Assembly: GCA_963930775.1 (NCBI GenBank)
Contig: OZ005691.1
Location: 8,553,000-8,616,999 of the forward strand
Direction: 5' to 3'
Origin: Cliona cf. orientalis
Lineage: Eukaryota > Porifera > Demospongiae > Clionaida > Clionaidae
Length of the DNA: 64,000 bases
Shown in pieces: positions 35,049-46,923 of the stretch. The notes below the pieces were generated by a model. It worked only from the letters and a program-made list of their open reading frames with translations, ran no database searches and had not been told where the DNA came from. Position 1 is the stretch's first letter. Each line of letters opens with the position of its first letter. A program made the position numbers and the translations under genes.

Positions 35049-38000
35049 ATGAATCGGTTAAGATCTCTCGCCGCTCAAGTTGTAATCGTACTATCATTCT
35101 TGTACGAAGGATCACTGCAAAGTTGCCAAGGTGAGCCAATTGACTCAGATGCACACGCGTAATGAATTTACATTTGCTGTAAACAGTGTCAGTATCGACT
35201 CCATGGGAACCAACAACGCACTTACCGCGATCCTCTTCAGTTATAATGAGTTGTACAGGGGAGAAGAGTCGAAATCTTGAGTGGTATATCACTCTTCCGG
35301 GTGACAATACTCTTCAATTTTACTATGAAATAGCCATTGAGAAGTTGAACAATCACTCCTTCTATGAGATACCAGAGATAGAAAATGACTTGGATAAGAC
35401 TATTCAGCTGCTCATCAATAGCACTGAGGGAAAGAATGGAACAGTAATCGAATGTGTTGACGTTGGACTATCCTTGACCATTAACAAAACCATTATAATA
35501 ATTGATGGTAAGTATTCTGGTTTATGGTGCCTCATAATTAATTTTTATTTTGAATCTATACAGAATTAGTTTCTATGCCAAACATAAGCCTTAGATTGGA
35601 TCTTGGCCTGCAACTCATCAACATTTCATGGAGTCCACTTCTTTTGAATGAATCCTATACTCTGACAGTGATTAGTGAAAACACTCAGCCTCAGTTGCAT
35701 GAATCATTGCAGTCCTCTTTCTTATTCACTGCTCCTGATAGTGCTCCTCCTTGTGAGGTTTATAACTTCACTGCCACCTTTGACGGTGTTGGTGCTAGTG
35801 CAGAAGTTGGTTGCAGTGTAGTGCTTAGCAGAATGCTACCTTCTCTACCAAACAAACAAGGGCTGGAATCTTCCCTCAACTATTCCACTGAGGGTGAAGA
35901 TGCTAACACAGTATCTATCGTTGTATCCATCAAGGTAAGCAAACTCAGTGATTACCAGATTAGGAGATTGTTGTAAGGTAGGAAGAATGCATGAACACAA
36001 AATAATGTGTAGCTGGAAATTTCATCAAGAGACAGATTTCGTCAATTCCGTCACCAAAATTAATATTCTCCTTGATAGAACTTTATCAGTGAATTATTTT
36101 GCTTTATATTAATTTTAATGATTGCATGGAAGATACATGTAGTTATGGTATGCTTATTTTCTTCTCCATTAAAGGATGCTCTAAGCTACTACTGTGAAGA
36201 TTATCCTGTCACCAACTACACAGTTGTGGTTGAAAATTCCTTCAATTCCTCTGAGACTTTATCCTTATTTTTACCACCAAACGAGACATATATCTCCATA
36301 AGCAGTCTCTCGGAGAACACAGTATATACTATCAGAATTTTGGCCTGGAATGCCTTTGGTTCCACCTCTACTGATAACAAGGAAATATGTGAGTAATGCT
36401 ATTTGTTTGCAAACATCACCTAAGTCTACAATGAAAGGAAAGGGCTGGTGTGATTCGTTTCTCAAATGCAGATACTACAGATGTTCAATTGGTTAGTGCC
36501 ATGGAGTTGAGAGATGTGAGTGCGTTTAGAGTCAGGTGTGACTTCATGGCTGGCTCCACAGCTCAAGGATGTGTAGTGGTACTTGTAGGAGAGCTACAGG
36601 GCAACGTCACTGTGAACTTTATGAGAGGGACTGCAGTTGATGAGGTCATAAACACTGTACATCCAACATCCTGTTACAACAGAGTTGTAGCGTATGATAT
36701 AGAGAGTGATGGATCAGTAGGTAACCTAGCTGTACCAGGAAGGATACTGGCAGACACAATCTCCAATTCACTAGCTACGTGTTTACAGCAACAGAAAGCA
36801 CCTTTTCCATGTGAGTTTTCCGATGGTTTCATCATGCATAACATTAATGGAATGGCCAAATTTAAGCAGCTAGTTATTACAATTTCATTTTAATTTAAAC
36901 AGTGTATTACAATTTCATTTTGCAGTACAGCAGATTGTCCTAATTGTCATCAGTGTGATATTGGTTATGATGATTTGCATTGTCATATGCCTCACAATAA
37001 TAATAATATTATTGTGCAAACTGAGAAAAAGGTAAGTGAACAGTGTGTAATTTCTAACATATATTATTATGATTCATGATAATCGACTTCATAAAGACAA
37101 GGTACATAACGACTATAGCTACAGCTAGATTAATTTTACACAGTAGATATAAGTTAACTAACTTCTCAAGCTTATTTTAAAGGTGTGTAAGGCTACCACT
37201 TGTGTACAGAGTATTACTATATCAACATTGTGTAGGACCAACGATACATTTTGTGGTGGAAATATGCACAGAAGGGGGTGTACTAGCAAGATAGTGGGAG
37301 ATTTCTGGCCCCTTTGGACAACTTGTGGATGGGTGTGTCATAAGACTACCAGAAGGGATGTTGGGTTATTTTCACACTCAATTATCTCCCTAGTGGCTGG
37401 TGCTTCCATATTATTTAAGATCGAAATTCATGGTATCTACTTTAAGGTAGCTTAATTGTTTTCTGGGTGTTATAGCCAATAATATTATGTCTCTATCATT
37501 AGCTGCCCAGTACTCCAGTAGTAAGGCTAAGCTTTGTAGATTCCTTGTTTCCTGTCACCCGCCCGCATCCTTTCTAGGCTACCGCATCTACAATTATTAT
37601 TGAATTTTCAGGCTTATGAATCTCATTAGCAGGTGGCCCTTAATGATATTCATGGAGGAAGCAGTCGTATAATAATTCTGCAGTATTATTTTTTGATCCT
37701 GGGTAAGCGCCCATGTGGGCCAAAATTGCGAGTTACGTTTAAGCGCCCATGGATGCTTATACCCAGGACACTATGGTAACAGGAACTGTTAAGACTGCAC
37801 ATAAAAGTACAGTCCAACCTCGATTATCCGAACCCCTTTTGCCAAGGGGAAATCTCGAACCGTTCGGATAAGCAAGGAGTTCGGATAACGATGATCACGC
37901 CCAAGCCACACCCACAAAGTCGATCATGCATGTAAAAACGTACATATGACAGACTTATCAAACATTTCGACGATTTTAATCTCATCCTCGATTGATAGAA

Positions 38001-40996
38001 CACTTACCTTGCGTTTCTTTTACTTCTTTGAGTGTTAGAACTAGATTTAATAGCAGCGCAGCAGCTGGTTCTCACGTGGCAACTACGCGACGTAGGTTTA
38101 CTGCGCATGCACAATTGGGTCACGTGGTCACAATGTGTACTTTGACCCTGCATTTTCTTCGGATCTTGAGTTCGGATAATCGAGGGTTCGGATAATCGAG
38201 GTTCGGATAATCGAGGTTGGACTGTATCACTTTACTGTGAGCTGCATCTACATGTAACAGTCAACAGCTACCGTAAATAATTCCATGGTAAGCTATAATA
38301 TTATGTGAATGATTGAAATGCAATGGCTGGGGTTTGTTGCTGGCAGCTCTTATTTTTACAACAATTCTCTGAAATTAGTGTGTATGATATTATTATGCTC
38401 ATGATATTAATTTAAACATTGTGGTAGAGTAGTCTTGTACTAGCTAGCTGATAGCTCATGCAGGTTTGCCCACACCAGGCCCTATGTGTCACTAGTACAA
38501 AAGCATAATAATAATAATTAATTTTATGGATTGACTGTTTGTAACGGACACTCTATATAGTCTGAGGAACCTTAAAATTAATATTTATTCCATGTTCACA
38601 CTTTCAAAGTCGATAAAGAATTTTTCTTGTATGTTTAGATCCCGATTCAAAACGACAGTGAAGATTACTTCAGAGGACAGACTACCTCCTGTAGGAGTTG
38701 TGGCACCACCTGGTTTACTGCACTGCACCCAAGAACGGGATGTCCCACTCTATGAACTGCCAAACAACCTATCTCCAGATGAAAAGGTAACACAAGAATC
38801 ACATTGATATGCAGTGGAACTTCCAAACAAAGATAATATGTTGAGGACAATAATATTATTACTTTATGGAGAGGTTTTCCTCCTCTTGGAGCAGTATATT
38901 GAAACTGTTACTGTAGTGAAAGTGTACTGTTTGGGATCTCATAGAGAGTTATTGCTTATAATATTATTGTGTACCCATCTTTGAGGGTCCACTGTTGAAA
39001 GTTTCACTGTAGATTGTCAGGTGGTCCCTCATAATATTATGTGCCAAAGGTTGCGTGTATTTTCTTCTCTGTAACTAACCACTAACCTTACCACAGTTGA
39101 TGTGATTACCGTGAATCGTGAATAGTTTGTGTCCAAAATATTTCATGCGATAAATTTTCACGTTAAATAATTTTCGGACAAATGACCCTGTACCGCATTA
39201 TCGTTAATATTGTGCATGTATTTTTGTGCATTTAATTTTCGCACAAGCCAGGCTGTCCGAAAATATTTTAACAACGAAGTATTTGCAATTTACGGTACTG
39301 TCCATTGTATCCCAAGCTCATAATTGTTAGGGCAGTGTCTTATGTAAGTAGTGTCCTGTATATAGGCGCACTATACTTTCTCACTATGAATCTTCAACAG
39401 GTAATGATTGAAGCTTAAACGTACATACATACACACATTCGTGCACACATATTCATATGCATGCACTGCAGAACGGTGATATGTGTAAGTCGGCTAGTGA
39501 AGACCCTAGCTATAATGTTTTGATGCATCAGTATGAAGGGAGTGTACCGAGCAATCCGGATCACGACTTTCCTGCTTATGCAATGCTACAAGAGGTAATA
39601 AGAGACCACTAGTGTGGACTCAGTCATTACTAGTTTTATTGGTTTGTGGCTTGACAGGAGCAGGTGGTGAAATTGGGGGAAAATTTCTCTGTACCATTAA
39701 GGTTGTCCTGATGAATTCAGAGGGAGGTTATTCAAATTGCCCCCTACTGAGTCTTAGTCAATGTATAGGTTACATCACGAGGTGGAGGTTTCTACGGGAT
39801 TTACACACCGAGGGCCGGAGGCCCGAGGCTGTGTAAATCGCGTAGAGACCGAACCGAGTGATGTAACTGACTTGTACCATGGGCTACGTAGTCTTGACAA
39901 CGTATCTACGGCATAGCAACTACAGCGCCGGCCATAAAAGGCTCGAGCGCGTACCTAGCAACAGTTCAAACCATCGTCGTCGATCGAGTTGACGCTGGAC
40001 ATCGACACATAGTGAGCCGACGCCGTTTTCTGTCCAACTCGAGCTTCTTCCTTGACATTCAGAACCATAATACCGTTATCGTCGCTGCGTACAAAAGGCT
40101 GGCCATGTCATCGCTGTCTTGATTTCAACTCGAGGTAGTCAGAGTGCAGCTCAGTTTTTACTACTGCTGACTTGGCAATCATTCGCTCCACCCATTAAAT
40201 TAACGCAGTAAGACCTGCCCACTAATCATCTGCATAGAGTACTCTGCATAGCACTAGAGCTCTGTACTTTATCTCTTTCACTAACAAAAGATGCTGTAAC
40301 TACCCTAGCAGGCATGATCATGTAAAATTTCATAGCCTCAGAGGTAGGTGTCTATCTAGATAGACACCTCCTAGGAGGTGTCTATTTCATTTAGACACCT
40401 CCTATAAATCAATCTGATTGGTCAGAATGTTACAACCATGGTACAATACTAGATACACTTTTAGGGTTTGTCTACACGATACGGTAGTAGACGAGAACAC
40501 CTGTTGTACAAAATGAGTGTGTATGTAGTGGGCAGTGCATGGGAGAGGGTTCTGCCATGGTCAAAGAGTAGACTACAGGTCATGTCATGACTAAAGAGAA
40601 AAATAATATTTTGAATTGTTTTAATGTCAATGAAACTGATTTGAATGAATTTAAATTATGGCGATAGTTAATGATATTTAGGTTGCAATGGTAATAGGAT
40701 GTGAATTTTTGTACCTGTTCTCTTCCCCCACTTCCTTCTCCCCCACCCTCGTCCCAATAGGATGCTATTGTTGGAGACAGTGTGTATATTTTTCTCACTT
40801 ACTGCAGGAGCACGTCTACCATGTCCTAGAGAATGAAAAAAATCAACTAAAGCCCAGAGTTGTCCGTTCTACTTGCAGTAATAACTATGACACACCAGAT
40901 TTTATACCAGACAAGCTGCCTGCCGAAGAGTTCCCTATATACCAAGAAGTCAGTGAACTATGTGTTAAGAACCCTAGGTCTTTAGCTGTCAGCTAA
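35049..40996 (+). CDS. Ig/FN3 single-pass receptor with tyrosine-motif cytoplasmic tail, nine exons
   Basis: Exons are 35049-35130, 35187-35507, 35564-35934, 36175-36388, 36472-36810, 36926-37031, 38639-38786, 39472-39594 and 40808-40996. Phases close to 630 residues. The order is a signal peptide (MNRLRSLAAQVVIVLSFLYEG), an Ig-like domain with MSCTG, LEWY and VIECVD, and then beta-sandwich domains. The exon 4 domain is fibronectin-III-like (NYTVVVENS, LSENTVYTIRILAWNAFG). One more extracellular domain follows. A membrane span begins at about residue 446 (IVISVILVMMICIVICL). The 155-residue tail has seven tyrosines: Y516 (YELP), Y541 (YNVL), Y548, Y563 (YAML), Y572 (YHVL), Y595 (YDTP) and Y613 (YQEV). 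Many N-glycosylation sites fit a surface protein. No kinase or phosphatase domain is encoded. The family name is unknown. It resembles immune-type or adhesion receptors in layout. Confidence 0.85.
37810..38224. mobile_element. pogo/Tigger-like MITE (CAGTCCAACCTCGATTATCC ends)
   Basis: This is a 415-bp element with inverted ends CAGTCCAACCTCGATTATCC and GGATAATCGAGGTTGGACTG. It is flanked by TA on both sides, the target duplication of Tc1/mariner and pogo elements. The right end carries three tandem copies of TTCGGATAATCGAGG. It lies in the 1.6-kb intron between receptor exons 6 and 7. Confidence 0.9.
39107..39297. mobile_element. TACCGTA-type MITE in receptor intron
   Basis: The ends are TACCGTGAATCGTGAATA and TATTTGCAATTTACGGTA (imperfect). 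The interior matches the element at 3180-3369 in inverse orientation. It lies between receptor exons 7 and 8. Confidence 0.75.
39769..39867. repeat. 99-nt imperfect hairpin in receptor intron 8
   Basis: The arms start GTTACATCACGAGGTGGAGG and end GAACCGAGTGATGTAAC. The loop centre is GGCCGGAGGCC. Each arm is about 44 nt with a few mismatches. Confidence 0.8.
40345..40405. repeat. Short inverted repeats of AGGTGTCTAT
   Basis: Alternating AGGTGTCTA and TAGACACCTCCTA motifs form nested stems in receptor intron 8. Confidence 0.7.
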
Positions 40997-42278
40997 GTCA
41001 AACCGCAAATCCTCTATTATAGTCCGACATCTATTAATGCATTAGTCTAGTATTGTAATAGGTTTGTACTTTCTCTTGTGACACTTGTAATGGGCCACTA
41101 TGGTTATGTACAAGATTATCCTTTCAACTGGACTAATAATAATTATTATTTTGTATCTGCATACCAAATCCCATCATTATTGTGTATATGGGCAGCAATG
41201 CAACAGAACAAATATCATGTAAGTATATATATGCTTGTGTGTGTGTGAACACAAAGGAATATTGAGCATAGCTATAAGATACGTGCATTGCAGCTGCTGC
41301 CCTTTGCCATGACCCAGCCTAGATCACTTGTAAATATTACATTCATCTACACGGCTGTACAATAGTATTGTGTATCAGTTAAGTAGCATCAAAGGTATCA
41401 GTATACACACTAGGATACACACTGGTGTATTGAGTACACTGTGATCACAGAGTCCAGCTGCACCCTACGTCCATGCACATAGTCCTATAGTGAACATCTA
41501 AGGCTAGCCTATAGTCTGCTACATTGTGCTAAGTACCTTTCTGATTGTGTGCAGATGTCCTGTACGCATATGTGACACAATAGAGAACTCATATAACTTG
41601 TATGATGCACCCCTATTACAGGAACTCCTATTAGTGCATATAATATTTCTCTGGGAATTGAATAGGGTTTGACATGAATAGGTGTAATTAATGCTCTCTA
41701 ACATAATAAGGATATATAGGAGACCATTCATGCAGCTGGTACTAGTAGGAGTTGCCAGTACATCTCTGCACACTACACCCTTGTACTGTGGTACACCGCC
41801 TTAACCTCAGGTATATATTGAAGCCACATAATAAATATACCACAGCTGCTAGCCATTTCACTACAATATTATGTAAGGGTCTGGTGGGCCAGCTCCTTCA
41901 TCCTGGAGTTGACCCACCTGACTAGTAAAGATCATGCATTGCTGCCACATTAATAGGCAACTGCTCCCTTAACTTGCTAGTACTGAATTTTATTAGTACC
42001 ATACACTTAAAGATAAGTACACTTTTATCTGAACCTAATTATAAATGTGCATACATTGGTAGAAAAGCAGCAATAATATTATGTGTCCTGAATCGATTTG
42101 TCCCCATGTGCTCCCAGTGCTCCCACACATTGAAGAGAAGAGGGCCTGCAGGGGAAGAGGATATAAACTGAGTGGCAGGGTGTACAGTTATTCACTTGGC
42201 ACAGTATGTATCCTGAGTGATTATGAAAGTATTAATTCTGTTGAGGTGTTACCTGTCCACGATTGTTTTAGCTAAGGT
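40997..42278. other. Receptor 3' flank, no further gene supported
   Basis: AT-rich sequence that should include the receptor 3' UTR. A GGTCTGGTGGGCCAGCTCCT fragment near 41878 resembles the ends of the element at 62671-63079. Confidence 0.4.
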
Positions 42279-42591
42279 CAGTGGCGTCTCTAGGTAAACT
42301 TCTAGGTGGGTACAAGGTGACTGCATGCACAGGTGGATGCATAAGGATCAGGATGCTGACTACAGATCTATGGTATTAATATTATAATAATGTAATAGGT
42401 ACTACTCCATGTTGACAGTCTTATATTATGCAAGTGCTGGCATTATATTTGTTACTGTCTGTGGCAGTGTAGTAAACAGTGGGTTATGGCTAGGCAAACA
42501 ACAAAATTATACAGATAAAATTGTAGTGGGTGCACTGGTACATGGATTGGGTGTGGATGAACCCATATGCACCCCCCTGGTGACGCCACTG
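42279..42591. mobile_element. CAGTGGCGTC MITE
   Basis: The inverted ends are CAGTGGCGTC and GACGCCACTG. The flanks GCTAAGGT and GCTAATAT could be a diverged 8-bp target duplication, as in hAT elements. A 65-codon frame inside is not considered a gene. Confidence 0.7.
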
Positions 42592-43424
42592 GCTAATATT
42601 AGCTAATACACAATGGCTTGAAGCATACCCTATCAACAGGCAACGCTACATCCAAGGTACAGCTTACTATAGTCACATGTCCCTTGGCTGTAGCGTTGAA
42701 GCTGTATCATCTGAATTGGTTGTGTACAATCAATACCCCCCCCCCCCCATGGATACCACATGCTCTTTGATTGAAGCCTTATAGCATCACCACAACACAG
42801 CTGATGACCTCACTAATGGGCACTGCTGATGACAGTCAAGTCATCAGGGCAAGATATATAGCATTGAAGACACCACTTCAGTAGGATATTGATTTCCCGG
42901 TGATGGCCATTCATCATTCTGCAATTCATTTTAGCAGGCATTAGAAACAGGATCATCCATTATATCACAAAAAATTAACCAGAGCTCTGTAGAGCACATA
43001 CCCAGTGCGCACATTGCGCAATCTATAGATTTACTTTGGCTATAATTTATGCAGACAAATAGTAGAAATGCTGCATGCTTGCTTGTACTGCTGTAGTAGC
43101 TAACGGCGCGGGGTCCTGATATACAAACTCTCAGTGCACATGATTAGGGCTTCAGCCCGGATCTGGATAGTATAGCTGGATGTCATGAGCATTTAATTTC
43201 GACGATCTTTGCCATGGCAGTCATACCACTTATTTGTGCGCATGAACACAAAGCACACTGTGCATTGAGTGCATTGAGTATGCCCCTTGCGCATGCGTAT
43301 GGGGTAATTATGATCATGAGGGTGTATGTAACTCTTCACATACATACATACACACAGAACAATTGTAAGCTGCTACTAAAATTAATAATATTATTGTAGT
43401 CATTTTCCCGGTCCTACATTATTA
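42592..43424. other. Intergenic stretch, no gene supported
   Basis: A short C run lies near 42740. Nothing else was recognised. Confidence 0.4.
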
Positions 43425-44130
43425 TTTTAGTGTAAAATAGAGTTTTATGCCTAGAGTAACTCATGGGACGATTTTACACCAATACAACCTAGAGTAACTC
43501 ATGGGACGATTTTACACCAGCAAAATTTAATTTAGTGTACAATTCTGAGTATTTATTGTATGCCAAGCATATTATAAGGGAGGATTTTACACCACATCAA
43601 AATTAAGGGGCTTACTCATGTAAAAGTCTCCCATATAACTTACCTCAGCTTTTTTTAAGGGATGATTTTACACCAGTTGCCACCACAGGTACTGAAGTGG
43701 TGTAAAATCATGCCATAATATAACACTAACTTCTACAGGACCCTGTTGGTCCTACATATTTTAGTGTAAAATAGAGTTTTATGCCTCCCTTAAAAAAAGC
43801 TGAGGTAAGTTATATGGGAGAATTTTACATGAGTAAGCCCCTTAATTTTGTAAACTTGATCCTCCCTTATAATACGCTTGGCATACAATAAATACTCAGG
43901 ATTTTACACTAATTTTGCTGGTGTAAAATCGTCCCATGAGTTACTCTATGATTTTACACCATGAGGTTGCCACCACAGGTACTGAAGTGGTGTAAAATCA
44001 TGCCATAATAATTATTACAACACTAACTTCTACAGGACCCTGTTGGTCCTACATATTTTAGTGTAAAATAGAGTTTTATGCCTAGAGTAACTCATGGGAC
44101 GATTTTACACCAATACAACCTAGAGTAGTG
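43425..44130. mobile_element. Foldback palindrome of the GATTTTACAC family
   Basis: The stretches at about 43550-43660 and 43785-43910 are inverted copies (GCCAAGCATATTATAAGGGA against TCCCTTATAATACGCTTGGC, AGCTTTTTTTAAGGGA against TCCCTTAAAAAAAGCT). The blocks CTAGAGTAACTCATGGGACG and GTGTAAAATAGAGTTTTATG recur several times. A direct repeat of about 320 bp overlays this (GGTTGCCACCACAGGTACTG and downstream). Confidence 0.8.
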
Positions 44131-45368
44131 ACTGAGTCCACAGAGGTGGACCGGACTCGGATAAATAAAGGCAGCAATTCAATTCTTATTAGCTAGTTGC
44201 TACTCAAGTTTATAACTGCAAGTATTCAGGCATTAATACGGTTGATATTAAAGCTATAATGCATATATAATATTATTATAGCTAGCTAGCTAGCTAGTAT
44301 ATATTATTATGGCACGCATGTAGTAGTTAAGTCAGTATACATGTATTAGATAGTGTGGCTGATTGAATATTAGAAATGAAATTTTGAGTTATAATATACC
44401 GGTAGTTATCCTCGGAGTCATGGATAATGTTTCATTTCAAGCCGTTTCATTATAGCAAGGCCCAAAGGGGCATGGATATGCTATATACTTTAAAGCTCAT
44501 CCCTTACCCAACATCCTCACAGCTGCCACAAATTATTTATGAACACCCACTTTAATTTCTACTATGACTCATATAAGGCTATAGACCTGCCGGGACACAG
44601 GTTGCTACCGAAATGTGGACAGCCTCTCTATAGCTTACTGGTCCAACACTTACATGCAGCTCCTTAATCACATAAGGCTAATATTATAGCTACCTGCCGC
44701 TGCACGGATAGAAAGATAGGAATAGCTAAGTGTCTATCGAGTCACATGCAGACATGTACCATAATAGTATGTTAGACTTACTATAGCTAGCTGCGATAAA
44801 ATAGCATGCAATATTAATATTATGCATGCATAACCTTAATTGAGCTTGGTGCATTCCCCTTAATAAATTCAAGCTTGAAGCAAGAAAATGCTCATGAAGT
44901 AGCTATAGCTATTATTATACTGCTGGTGATAATGATATTGTGGAACTGTGGGTACACTAGGCTAGCTGCTGCCCTTGCAGTGTAAGTTCAGTGTAGTTGT
45001 ATCAATTTAGTTTAGCACATAATTATAATAATTATTATTATTCTTGAGAGCAAGACTCTGAGCCAGACAATAACATAGTAGTTAGTCATTTCATGTCATA
45101 ACATAGTAGTTAGTCATTTAATTTTTGGCTTTGTGCACAGATTAATTACAATGTCATAACAATGAGACTCTAATTACAAACTACAAAACTTTCCTTGCAT
45201 GAATGCCGCTTTTGAAGCCTTGCTTGAGCTGTGCAAAAGTGAGTAGCTATAAAAGTTGCTCCCCTTCACTAGCTAACTTAGTCTAGTTCACGATAGAGCA
45301 AGCTAGCAATCAAGTAATCACCAATCAGCTCGGAACAGCTAGAATTCAATCTGCTGCAACGAAAAAAG

Positions 45369-45755
45369 ATGAAGGTCGCTTTACTGATGATCCTATGGTT
45401 GGGCATAGTTTGTTCTGGAACGGCAAAATCAAACATAATATTTCCGGCACGGGATGCTACCTTGGAAAATGCACTATTTCAGGAAGAACTCGAAGGCACT
45501 ACTAATCCTCCAAAATGTGATGCTAAAGAGAAACTAGATTACCTCGCATCTCTTCCAAACGGCTTACAATGTATTTTAAGTCTGAAAGAGATTACCAATC
45601 CATTTGCACCAGAGCTGGAGAAAGCTAATGCCCTGATCATTTTCTGTAAGAAAGAGTGTGGAGGTGCTTTTACGACATTTTTGGAGGAGTCCTGCAACGA
45701 TCCAGCAGCAGCTGACTATGTAAGAGTGACCTGCAATTTCCAAACTAAAATTTAA
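45369..45755 (+). CDS. Small secreted six-cysteine protein B, paralogue of the gene at 26939
   Basis: A 128-residue single-exon gene. The signal peptide is identical to copy A (MKVALLMILWLGIVCSGTA) and all six mature cysteines are kept. The first residues of the mature chain differ most (KSNIIFPARDATLENAL against NPWPNVMIQAQDAALANAL, with a two-residue length change). The remainder has scattered, often charge-changing substitutions. The TATA box and leader are conserved, so both genes are probably expressed. Function unknown. Confidence 0.85.
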   Translation: MKVALLMILWLGIVCSGTAKSNIIFPARDATLENALFQEELEGTTNPPKCDAKEKLDYLASLPNGLQCILSLKEITNPFAPELEKANALIIFCKKECGGAFTTFLEESCNDPAAADYVRVTCNFQTKI

Positions 45756-45767
45756 TAGAACCCTTTG

Positions 45768-45860
45768 TATTGATGTTATGAGTCCTGCAACGATCCAGCA
45801 GCATGACCTGCCGCAATTTCCAGACTAAAATTTAATAGAACCCTTTGTTACAGTATTGAT
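45768..45860 (+). repeat. Partial repeat of the gene B 3' end in its 3' flank
   Basis: GAGTCCTGCAACGATCCAGC and CAATTTCCAGACTAAAATTT from the end of the coding region recur right after the stop codon, followed by the same 3' sequence. Copy A lacks this. It is not translated in the main frame. Confidence 0.8.
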
Positions 45861-46142
45861 GTTATGAGTTTCTAATTAAAAAGATGGGTGTAATGTGACC
45901 CAGTTATCAAAGTTTTGTACATTGTACTCTATGATTAAAACTTAATGTTGCTGATGATAGTGCTGGAATTAAATCATTAGAAGTGCATGTACAATTGAAT
46001 ACTCCAAAACTGGTATATTCCACGTTGAAAACTGTCATTGAATGAAAAATCCTTAATGTTTCTTATGACATACCTGAGTATAACTTTTTTCATACAGAGC
46101 TATAATATTATAGCTCATAGTGCATTAATAAATAATTATTAT

Positions 46143-46923
46143 AACTAATTTTTAGCTACTCTGAATTCCAGGCTCTAACATTGATAATCATGCTGCAGCA
46201 GTTCATTCCTGGCTTAGCTTCAGCACATTGCCTAATATATGAAGTAGGTAGCAGGTGCAGCCTTAATTTCATCTGTTTTGTGGTCATCAAACATGCTCTA
46301 ATGATGACCCTTTACCACATAATTACTGACAATTAATTTTTAGCATGCATGGTGGCTGTACAGTCATGCCCACTAACCAATAATTGTCTTATCTTGTGGA
46401 TAGTAGTTAATCATTATAGTGGCACAAATATCGCAAAATTGGACCTGTCCCAGTGCTATAGATAAATGTTCCATAATATATTTTATGTCCTTGCACTCTA
46501 TAACTATTATTCAAATATATGTACATGTTGCTAGTTCCCGACTCAGTAAGGAATGCTGCATACCTCAGCACTATAGTGATGAAAAAATTAATACTAGTCT
46601 TGTGAGACGTAAGATGTGACAGAATTAACTGACTCAAATACACAAAATCATGTAATGTCAATGCACACAGATTATAATAATAGTAATCATATTTTAAATT
46701 TTAATTTAATTTAATTAATTTATTATTATTATTAATTATTATTATTAAGGTATGATTTCACTTCCAGATCATGACAGATAAAGAGTGGGGAAAATTCTTC
46801 AGATATAAGATAGGTTCTAGAAAACTAACACTGATGCAATAATTGCGCTCCTACAGTTATTATATGCTTGTTTATCGTACTGTTCAACATCTCATGCCTG
46901 ATTGAGCCTGCATGGAATCTTTC
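46143..46923. other. AT-rich intergenic stretch between gene B and the MFSD12-like gene
   Basis: It includes a TAATTTAATTAATTTATTATT-like low-complexity block near 46690-46750. No gene is supported. Confidence 0.45.

Larger units (their letters stand above)
44139..46142. repeat. Segmental duplication copy B
   Basis: It begins in CCACAGAGGTGGA with a remnant of the last carbonic anhydrase codons and 3' end, then follows copy A through the second six-cysteine gene. Differences include an insertion of about 80 bp at 44232-44310 (TA- and GCTA-rich) and a local repeat just downstream of the gene. Confidence 0.9.
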
